Positions 58,790 to 64,000 of a DNA stretch of 64,000 bases are shown in pieces; the stretch's first letter is position 1; each line of letters opens with the position of its first letter. Origin of the DNA: Labilithrix sp. (GTDB taxonomy: Bacteria; Myxococcota_A; Polyangia; Polyangiales; Polyangiaceae). Both the position numbers and the translations under genes were made by a program. Location: assembly GCA_019637225.1 (NCBI GenBank), contig JAHBWC010000029.1, forward strand, positions 1 through 64,000. Direction: 5' to 3'. Under the pieces are notes generated by a model. The model made no database searches and had not been told where the DNA came from. It saw only the letters and a list, made by a program, of their open reading frames with translations.

Positions 58790-58795
58790 ACGCTA
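58790..58795 (-). promoter_or_regulatory. -10-like hexamer TAGCGT 9 nt before alaS ATG
   Basis: TAGCGT ends 9 nt before the alaS ATG, with no clear Shine-Dalgarno; same hexamer and spacing as at 40196-40201. Confidence 0.35.
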
Positions 58796-58903
58796 CTTAC
58801 CACTTCGGCGCGAGCTGATCGACCGGCGCCCGCGGCGCCGCGCCCGCGGTGGCTCGGCCGGCGATCTCGACGGCCGGCGCAGGCGATCCTGGCGCGGGCG
58901 GTC

Positions 58904-58942
58904 GCGGCGCCGGCGGGCGGTTTGCGGCGCCGGCGGGCGGTT
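58904..58942. repeat. two-copy 20-bp direct repeat
   Basis: Two adjacent copies (58904-58923 and 58924-58942) of a G+C-rich 20-mer starting GCGGCGCCGG, in the 201-bp gap between the HEAT-repeat stop and alaS. Nothing else is recognised in that gap. Confidence 0.7.
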
Positions 58943-58981
58943 ACGCCCTGCGTGCGGTGGCGGCGCTGCGGCAGTTCCGCG

Positions 58982-59794
58982 CTACTTCGAGAGCGAGGCG
59001 AGCTCGGCGCCCATCGATCCCATCGCGCTCTCGACGGCCCCGCCGACGACGCGGTTCTGGAGATCGACGATGCCCTGCGACGACGCGCGCGTCCCGTTGC
59101 TCCCGGACGCGTTGCCGCTGACCGTCCCCTTGAGCGTCTGGCCGGGCAGCTTGCGGATCGACATGTCGACCTTCGCGCTGATGACGGTGGCGCCGTCGGT
59201 GCCGACGACCTGCGTGAGCTTCGTGAGGTTGCCGTCGACCTGGAGGACCGGGATGCGCTTCTCGGCCGCCTTCTTCATCACCGTGGGGTCGGAGCCGTCG
59301 ACGATCACCGCGCCCTTGATCGTTCCCGCCTTCGCGCGGGCGGCCTGGCGCATGACGCCGTCGAGATCGTCGGCGCGGACGCCCGAGACGTTCTTCATCG
59401 CGCCGAGCTGGACGACGTAGCGAGCGCCGGCGAGCGACGTCGGGGTGCTCGGCGAGCCGCTCTTCACCGCGGCGCTCCCGCGGAGCTTGTCGACCGTGTC
59501 CTTCATCGCGGTCTTCACCGTCGCGTAGGACTCGCCCTTCATCGCGCGCTCGAGCGCCGGGATCGACGCGGGGTCGCCGATGTTGCCGAGGCCGGCGGCG
59601 CAGGCCACGCGCACGGCGGGGTGCGCGTCGCGAAGGCCGTTCTCGAGGTCGGCGCGCGAGGACGCGCCCGTGCGCCCGAGACGGAGCGCCGCCTGCACGC
59701 GGACGCGGAAGTCCGGAGACTCCGCGAGCTCGCGATCCTGCGCGACCGAATGACCGGCCACGGTCAACGTGGCGACGATCATCGCCACCCGCAC
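58982..59794 (-). CDS. secreted HEAT-repeat-like protein
   Basis: A ~270-residue exported protein with Sec signal VRVAMIVATLTVAGHSVAQ. Helical repeats follow: SPDFRVRVQAALRLGRTGASSRADLENGLRDAHPAVRVACAAGLGNIGDPASIPALERAM, with the PBS/HEAT pattern of paired helices and D-P-A-x-P-A-L turns. After residue ~130 comes a domain with KNVSGVRADDLDGVMRQAARAKAGTIKGAVIVDGSDP and KVDMSIRKLPGQTLKGTVSGNASG, of unknown family. The role is likely scaffolding or binding. The start is uncertain: GTG 59794 gives a compact signal peptide; GTG 59821 and 59851 are further upstream. Confidence 0.7.
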   Translation of the reverse strand: MRVAMIVATLTVAGHSVAQDRELAESPDFRVRVQAALRLGRTGASSRADLENGLRDAHPAVRVACAAGLGNIGDPASIPALERAMKGESYATVKTAMKDTVDKLRGSAAVKSGSPSTPTSLAGARYVVQLGAMKNVSGVRADDLDGVMRQAARAKAGTIKGAVIVDGSDPTVMKKAAEKRIPVLQVDGNLTKLTQVVGTDGATVISAKVDMSIRKLPGQTLKGTVSGNASGSNGTRASSQGIVDLQNRVVGGAVESAMGSMGAELASLSK

Positions 59795-60186
59795 CGCACG
59801 CCCTAGGACGGAACTTGGCTGCACGCCCGAGACCTCCCGAGCCGCGCGCACGCGGCTCGAAACGACGACAACGGTCCGCGGAAGGAGGAAGTTAAGGCAG
59901 GCGCGCAGATGAGCTCGCGCGCGAGTGGATTCGACGATCGAACTCGAGAGTCACTTCAAACGCGACGCTCGTGGATCGACGCTTCACGTAATTTTCTAAC
60001 CGAAAGATGGACCGACGACGATCCCTTTTTTGTCCACAATACCGATAAGAACAGCGCTTTTTGGCGCGCGCTTTCGAGGTGATTGGCGGTGGTTGTCGCC
60101 GGTGGTGGAGAGCGCCGCGCGACGGTGCGCAGCGCGATCACGTCGAGCGCATCGTGCGCCAAGGTAAGTCGTGCGCGGAGGTGCGC
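59795..60186. other. 392-bp gene-poor region with AT-rich patch and dyads
   Basis: No gene is supported. There is a 9-bp perfect hairpin CGAGCCGCG-CGCA-CGCGGCTCG (59838-59859) upstream of the HEAT-protein start and a palindrome CTCGCGCGCGAG (59914-59925). A local AT-rich patch at about 59985-60065 includes T6 at 60026-60031 and TTGTCCACA at 60030-60038. The patch may hold promoters for either side, but no pair with sound spacing stands out. Confidence 0.5.
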
Positions 60187-60975
60187 TCAGTGGTCGGAGG
60201 TGCAGACCTTGGCGCCGCTCTTGACGGCGCACTTCGTGTTGCGCGGACAGTCCGCGTCGGCGTTGCACTTGCGCCGGCACATGCCCTCGGCGACGGCCCA
60301 GCCGTCGGGGCATTTGCCGTCGACCGGCGGAACCGCGAGGACGCCCTTCGCCGGCTGCGGCAGCGCGCTGGTCTTGGCGCCCGCGTCGACGACGACGGGG
60401 GCCGCGCCGGCGTCCTTCACCACCACCGGGCTCCCCGCGTCCTGGACCGGGGCGCCCGCGTCCTTCACCACCGTGTTGCTGCCCGCGTCGACCCGGACCA
60501 CCGGCGTCGGCACGATCGGCTTCACGGTGGGCGCCGGCGCGGTCGTGTCGAACGCCTTCGGCGCGACCCAGCCGACCAGCTTCGAGCCGTCGCCCGACGG
60601 GTCGTCGAACATGATGAGGACGCCGGTGCTGAAGTACTGCGCGATCTTCACGACCGCTGTCCCCTTCGGCAGCTCCGCGACCAAGGGACCGTTGCCCGGG
60701 AAATTCCGGGCCTTCGCTCCGTTGTCGCCGATGACCGCCGGCTCGTTCGGGAGCGGGGTCTCGTTGGCGTAGCGAAGCACGTTCGCCTCGTTCTTCGCGC
60801 CGAGGCCCGGCGCGGTGACGGTCGTGGCGTCGGCGAGCTCGGCGGTCGGATCCTCGTCGTCGGCGCCGGCCTCGGCGCCCCCCTTCTTCTTCAAGAGCGG
60901 GCAGCCGACGAACGACGCGGCGAGCACGATCGAAGCGAGCGCGAGACCGAGATTGCGAGGCCCTCTCCCTCTCAT
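60187..60975 (-). CDS. SH3-like lipoprotein with Cys-rich tail (paralogue 1)
   Basis: This 262-residue lipoprotein (signal ends SFVGC, lipid Cys 25) has an acidic spacer, an SH3b-like domain at ~65-150 (ARNFPGNGPLVAELPKGTAVVKIAQYFSTGVLIMFDDPSGDGSKLVGWVAPKAFD), a V-D-A-G repeat linker of ~70 residues and a Cys-rich end (KCPDGWAVAEGMCRRKCNADADCPRNTKCAVKSGAKVCTSD, eight Cys). The SH3b part resembles surface-binding modules and the Cys part resembles small disulfide-rich tails. It lies 10 nt after a homologous gene, so they arose by tandem duplication and share an operon. Ligand unknown. Confidence 0.8.
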   Translation of the reverse strand: MRGRGPRNLGLALASIVLAASFVGCPLLKKKGGAEAGADDEDPTAELADATTVTAPGLGAKNEANVLRYANETPLPNEPAVIGDNGAKARNFPGNGPLVAELPKGTAVVKIAQYFSTGVLIMFDDPSGDGSKLVGWVAPKAFDTTAPAPTVKPIVPTPVVRVDAGSNTVVKDAGAPVQDAGSPVVVKDAGAAPVVVDAGAKTSALPQPAKGVLAVPPVDGKCPDGWAVAEGMCRRKCNADADCPRNTKCAVKSGAKVCTSDH

Positions 60976-60985
60976 CGGATCCTCC

Positions 60986-61984
60986 TCAGCGGCACTGGTC
61001 CTGCGACTCGGCGCAGACCTTCTTCTCGTCCTTGTCGCACTTGATGCAGAGCGGATTCTTGTTCCTGCAGTTCTTCAGGCGATCGGGCTGCGTCGTGCCG
61101 GTGGCGCACGAGCGGTGGCACTTGTTCGTCTTCGCGACGAGGACGAAGCCCGCGGGGCACTTGCCGCTCGTGGCCGCGACGACGTCGGTCGCCGGTCCGG
61201 CCGGGGTCGGCGCGGGCCCTGCGTCGACGACCGCCGGGGTCGGCGCGGGCCCCGCGTCGACGGCTGGCTTGCCTGCGTCGACGACCGCCGGCGCGCTCGC
61301 GTCGACGACCGCCGGCGCGCCTGCGTCGACGACCGCCGGCTTGCCCGCGTCGACGGCGGCCGGCGCGCCCGCGTCGTGCGGGTGGAAGACGGTGCACACG
61401 GTGACGCCGTCGCCGGCCTTGCCGTTCGCGAGCAGCTTGCTCGCCTGCCCCTTGCACGCCTGACCTGCCGGGCAGTCCTTGTCTTCGCTGCACAGCTTCC
61501 CGCAGAACGGCGAGTCGCCGAAGAGGGCGATCTCGCCCGTCGGGCAGACGAGCGGCCCGGCGTCCTGGATGACCGCGCTGAAGGCGTTCCGGTGGACCCA
61601 GCCCATGAGCTTCGTACCGGGGCCCTTCGGATCGTCGAAGATGACGAGGAAGCTGCCGTCGCGCTGCGCGATCTGCGTCACCGCGGTCCCCTTCGGGAGC
61701 CCGACGATCACGACCCCGGCGGGCGGGGCCTCGCGAACGTTGTACGCGCGCTGGAGGGTCGCCGCGACGCCATCGAGCTTGGTCTCGTCCGGGAAGCGCG
61801 CGACGTCGCCCTCGTTCTTCGCGAGCGCCGCGGGGGCGGGCTCGGGCTCGGCGTCGGCGACCTCGGACTCGACCGAGGCCTCGAGGCCGGCGTCCTCTTC
61901 GCCCTTCTTCTTCAGGAGCCCACTGCAGCTCACGATGAACATGAGGAGAGCCAGCGCCGTCGAGCCGCGGACGAGAGTCTTCAT
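60986..61984 (-). CDS. SH3-like lipoprotein with Cys-rich tail (paralogue 2)
   Basis: A 332-residue lipoprotein (signal ends FIVSC, lipid Cys 20), acidic spacer, SH3b-like domain (AYNVREAPPAGVVIVGLPKGTAVTQIAQRDGSFLVIFDDPKGPGTKLMGWVHRNAFS), then a first Cys cluster (PFCGKLCSEDKDCPAGQACKG), a V-D-A-G/A-P repeat stretch and a second Cys cluster (KCPAGFVLVAKTNKCHRSC ... CRNKNPLCIKC). It shares the SH3b and tail plan with the next gene (LPKGTAV, GWV-AF, DDPKG-like) but is longer. The start ATG at 61984 stands alone at the head of the pair. Confidence 0.8.
   Translation of the reverse strand: MKTLVRGSTALALLMFIVSCSGLLKKKGEEDAGLEASVESEVADAEPEPAPAALAKNEGDVARFPDETKLDGVAATLQRAYNVREAPPAGVVIVGLPKGTAVTQIAQRDGSFLVIFDDPKGPGTKLMGWVHRNAFSAVIQDAGPLVCPTGEIALFGDSPFCGKLCSEDKDCPAGQACKGQASKLLANGKAGDGVTVCTVFHPHDAGAPAAVDAGKPAVVDAGAPAVVDASAPAVVDAGKPAVDAGPAPTPAVVDAGPAPTPAGPATDVVAATSGKCPAGFVLVAKTNKCHRSCATGTTQPDRLKNCRNKNPLCIKCDKDEKKVCAESQDQCR
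61201..61376 (-). repeat. tandem repeat encoding VDAG/A-P linker
   Basis: Direct copies of GCGTCGACGACCGCCGG recur (starting near 61221, 61275, 61299, 61323), the last three 24 bp apart, within the linker of the lipoprotein gene. Each unit encodes a V-V-D-A-G/S-A-P type step. Confidence 0.75.
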
Positions 61985-62061
61985 GCGCCGGCGAGGCTAC
62001 CCATTTCCCGGGCGCCGGTCGCGATCTTTGATACGGCCGACGCCGGCCTCGTGTTTCGGCC

Positions 62062-63186
62062 TCAGTTCGCCATCCCGAGCAGCCAGCCGACGAGGATCCG
62101 GTAGCCCTGGAACACCAGCATGCAGTCGGTGGACTCGTTCTTCTGGTGGGCCTGCGCGTTCTCGCCCGGCCCGAAGTTGATCGCGGGGATCCCGAGCGAC
62201 GCGAAGCGCGCGACGTCGGTCCACGCCTGTTTCGGCTCGATGCCCTCGACGCCGGCCTCGACGAGCTTCACGACGAGCGGATGGCTGGCGCTCGGGAGCG
62301 CCGCGGGGGAGAGGTCGGTGAACTCGACGCTCGCTCCCTCGCCCGCGAGGGCGAGCACGTCGGCCTGCGCCTGCTCGAGCGAGGTCGTCGGCGCGAAGCG
62401 ATGATTGAGGTTCAGCGTGAACGTGTCGGGCACGACGTTCCTCCCGCGCCCACCGCTCGCCATCGTGACCGTCGTCACGGTGCGGTACACGTGGCCGTCG
62501 ATGGTGTGCTCGATCGGCCGGAGCTCGGCGAGACGTGCGAGGAGGCCGTGCGCCTTGACGATCGCGTTGTCGCCTTCCCACGGGCGCGCGGAGTGTCCGG
62601 TCCTGCCGTCGAAGCGCACCGTCGCGTGGATCGTCCCGCAGCAGCCCAGATGGAGCTTGTTGTCCGACGGCTCGAGGCACACCGCGAGATCGACCGAGCG
62701 GAGGTCCTCGTCGGCATCGAGCACCGGCCCGAGCTCGTTCTCGACGTACGGCCCCTCCTCGCGCGCGTAGAAGACGAGCGTGAGGTCGCACGCGACGAGG
62801 CGCGCCGCGGTCTCGGCGATGACGATCATCACCGCGAGGCCCGCCTTCATGTCGGCCGCGCCGGCGCCGTAGATGCGGCCGTCGTCGGCGCGCGCCGGGC
62901 CGTTCTCCGTCCGCACGGTGTCGAGGTGCCCGACGAGCGCGACGTGCGGGCGCCCCGGCTCGCGCGTCCGGACGACCGGGACGACGATGGAGTTCCCGTA
63001 ACGCCGGATCGGACCCGCGAGCTCCTGCCGGGAGAGGCGCTCGGCGACGGCGTCGCAGAGTTCCTTCTCCTCGCCGATCGGAGACGGGATCGCGCAGAGC
63101 CACAGCAAGGTCTCGTCGAGCGAGATCGCCGCCGGGGTGCGGGTCGTGAGGGTCTGCGTGACCGACGGCGTGGGTGTCTTCGCCAT
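62062..63186 (-). CDS. dapE: succinyl-diaminopimelate desuccinylase
   Basis: A 374-residue M20-family metallopeptidase: HVALVGHLDTVRTEN (first zinc His and Asp), AGAADMKAGLAVMIVI, LVFYAREEGPYVENELGPVL (metal-bridging Glu pair), AVCLEPSDNKLHLGCCGT, RTGHSARPWEGDNAI (dimer-domain His) and a final NFGPGENAQAHQKNEST (His ligand). It releases succinate from N-succinyl-LL-diaminopimelate for lysine and peptidoglycan. dapD, the succinyl-transferase two steps earlier, ends 17 nt upstream on the same strand, so they are an operon. Confidence 0.93.
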   Translation of the reverse strand: MAKTPTPSVTQTLTTRTPAAISLDETLLWLCAIPSPIGEEKELCDAVAERLSRQELAGPIRRYGNSIVVPVVRTREPGRPHVALVGHLDTVRTENGPARADDGRIYGAGAADMKAGLAVMIVIAETAARLVACDLTLVFYAREEGPYVENELGPVLDADEDLRSVDLAVCLEPSDNKLHLGCCGTIHATVRFDGRTGHSARPWEGDNAIVKAHGLLARLAELRPIEHTIDGHVYRTVTTVTMASGGRGRNVVPDTFTLNLNHRFAPTTSLEQAQADVLALAGEGASVEFTDLSPAALPSASHPLVVKLVEAGVEGIEPKQAWTDVARFASLGIPAINFGPGENAQAHQKNESTDCMLVFQGYRILVGWLLGMAN

Positions 63187-63203
63187 GGGGTCTCGCGCGA
63201 TCG

Positions 63204-64000
63204 TCAGACGGGGACGGCGAAGTCCCGCAGGGCGTCGTTGAGGCTCACCTTCTTGTCGGTGCTCTCGCTGCGCTTGCCGATGATGAGCGCGCACGGGACG
63301 CCGAACTCGCCCGCCGGGAACTTCTTGCTCCGGATGCCGGGGATGACGACCGAGCGCTCCGGCACGCGGCCGCGGTGCTCGACGACCTCGGGGCCGCTCA
63401 CGTCGAGGATCGCCGTCGATGACGTGAGGACGACGCCGGCGCCGATCACGGCCTCCTTGCCGACGTGCATTCCTTCGACGATCACCGCGCGCGAGCCGAC
63501 GAAGACGCCGTCCTCGACGATGACGGGACGCGCGCCGGGCGGCTCGAGGACGCCGCCGATGCCGACGCCGCCCGCGAGGTGGACGTCCTTGCCGATCTGC
63601 GCGCACGAGCCGACGGTGGCCCACGTGTCGACCATCGAGCCGGCGCCGACGCGGGCGCCGATGTTCACGTAGCCCGGCATCACGATGACGCCCGGCTCGC
63701 AGAACGCGCCGTAGCGAACGACGCCCGGCGGGACCACGCGGACGTTCTGGCGCGCGAGGTCCTTCTTCAGCGGGATCTTGTCGTGGAACTCGAAGGGGCC
63801 GACGCTGAGCGTCTCCATCCCGCGGACCGCGAAGTAGAGGAGGATCGCCTGCTTGACCCAGGCGTGGGTGACCCACTCGCCCTCCCCCGGCGCGGGCGGC
63901 GACGCCACGCGGAGCTCGCCCCGGTCGAGGAGGCCGACGGTACGCTCGACCGCCGCGGCGTGCGCGGGGTCCTTCAGCTTGGAGCGGTCGGCGAAGGCCG
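63204..64000 (-). CDS. dapD: tetrahydrodipicolinate N-succinyltransferase, 5' end beyond window
   Basis: At least 265 residues, open at the right edge, so the N-terminus is missing. Visible parts are a helical segment (FADRSKLKDPAHAAAVERTVGLLDRGELR), WVTHAWVKQAILLYF, then a left-handed beta-helix of hexapeptide repeats (VMPGYVNIGARVGAGSMVDTWATVGSCAQIGKDVHLAGGVGIGGVLEPPGARPVIVEDGVFVGSRAVI) and a C-terminal VVIPGIRSKKFPAGEFGVPCALIIGKR. It succinylates tetrahydrodipicolinate with succinyl-CoA. It is followed 17 nt later by dapE. Confidence 0.95.
   Translation of the reverse strand, partial: AFADRSKLKDPAHAAAVERTVGLLDRGELRVASPPAPGEGEWVTHAWVKQAILLYFAVRGMETLSVGPFEFHDKIPLKKDLARQNVRVVPPGVVRYGAFCEPGVIVMPGYVNIGARVGAGSMVDTWATVGSCAQIGKDVHLAGGVGIGGVLEPPGARPVIVEDGVFVGSRAVIVEGMHVGKEAVIGAGVVLTSSTAILDVSGPEVVEHRGRVPERSVVIPGIRSKKFPAGEFGVPCALIIGKRSESTDKKVSLNDALRDFAVPV

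Noticed and set aside
55985..59806. 1273-codon plus-strand frame antisense to alaS
   Set aside because: It is a compositional shadow of alaS and the HEAT gene.
60026..60031. T6 tract as a terminator
   Set aside because: No stable G+C-rich stem lies directly before it on the plus strand.
60030..60038. TTGTCCACA resembling a DnaA box, possible origin
   Set aside because: It is a single imperfect copy without dnaA, dnaN, gyrase genes or further boxes.
59956..60162. 68-codon minus-strand frame in the gap before the SH3-like gene
   Set aside because: It shows no protein-like pattern and no ribosome-binding sequence, and crosses an AT-rich probable control region.

Overview
The window is about 70 % G+C, with long Ala/Pro-rich linkers, many lipoproteins, FHA domains, a eukaryotic-type Ser/Thr kinase and a SpoIIE-type phosphatase. 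Together with a split polysaccharide-export apparatus this points to the Myxococcota (Polyangia-like); that placement is inference from gene content, not a database match. I see no tRNA, rRNA, CRISPR array, IS element, prophage or replication origin.

Left part (1-12.3 kb): housekeeping and accessory genes. These are a truncated FHA protein, a small conserved-looking protein, a polytopic membrane protein, a PEBP-type lipoprotein, argS, a cyclophilin lipoprotein, a DUF192 lipoprotein, hydroxymethylglutaryl-CoA lyase, a tandem NTF2-like protein, a lipoprotein with a (GSS)10 spacer, and an actP/DUF485 acetate uptake pair. Between the DUF192 and lyase genes lies a gene-free stretch with a strong intrinsic terminator and nested hairpins on the minus strand (candidate small RNA).

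Central part (12.4-49.7 kb): one large Wzx/Wzy-type exopolysaccharide locus. It has a priming sugar-phosphate transferase, flippase, polymerase/ligase-type protein, Wzz-like co-polymerase, a separate tyrosine-kinase-like ATPase, a short outer-membrane export lipoprotein and a beta-barrel candidate. It also has three glycosyltransferases, two clear NodB deacetylases and a third deacetylase-like protein, a methyltransferase, two GNAT/FemAB-type acyltransferases, two Gfo/Idh oxidoreductases (one fused to an SDR epimerase), two paralogous secreted heparinase-like lyases and an EEP-family protein. A SpoIIE phosphatase/RsbW-type kinase/STAS partner-switching set sits between export and assembly genes and probably controls the locus. 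The right end carries an amide/acyl-activation module: Tat-exported DUF362 protein, NAD-synthase-like ligase, acyl carrier protein, AsnB-type amidotransferase and AMP-forming ligase. I infer that it builds an acyl or aminoacyl decoration for the polymer.

Right part (49.7-64 kb): a 26-bp perfect inverted repeat (34 bp with two mismatches) around a gene-free core, then a TPR-type lipoprotein, purF, an antibiotic-monooxygenase-like protein, a Ser/Thr kinase with FHA and degenerate GGDEF-like domains, alaS, a HEAT-repeat protein, two tandem paralogous SH3-like lipoproteins, and dapE with truncated dapD (lysine/peptidoglycan precursor).

A theme through the whole window is that genes heading transcription units often lack a Shine-Dalgarno sequence. 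Instead they have a -10-like hexamer (TAnnnT, often preceded by TGG) ending only 6-11 nt before the start codon, which suggests leaderless or near-leaderless transcripts. Most strand-opposite reading frames in this DNA are long but are compositional shadows and were left out.
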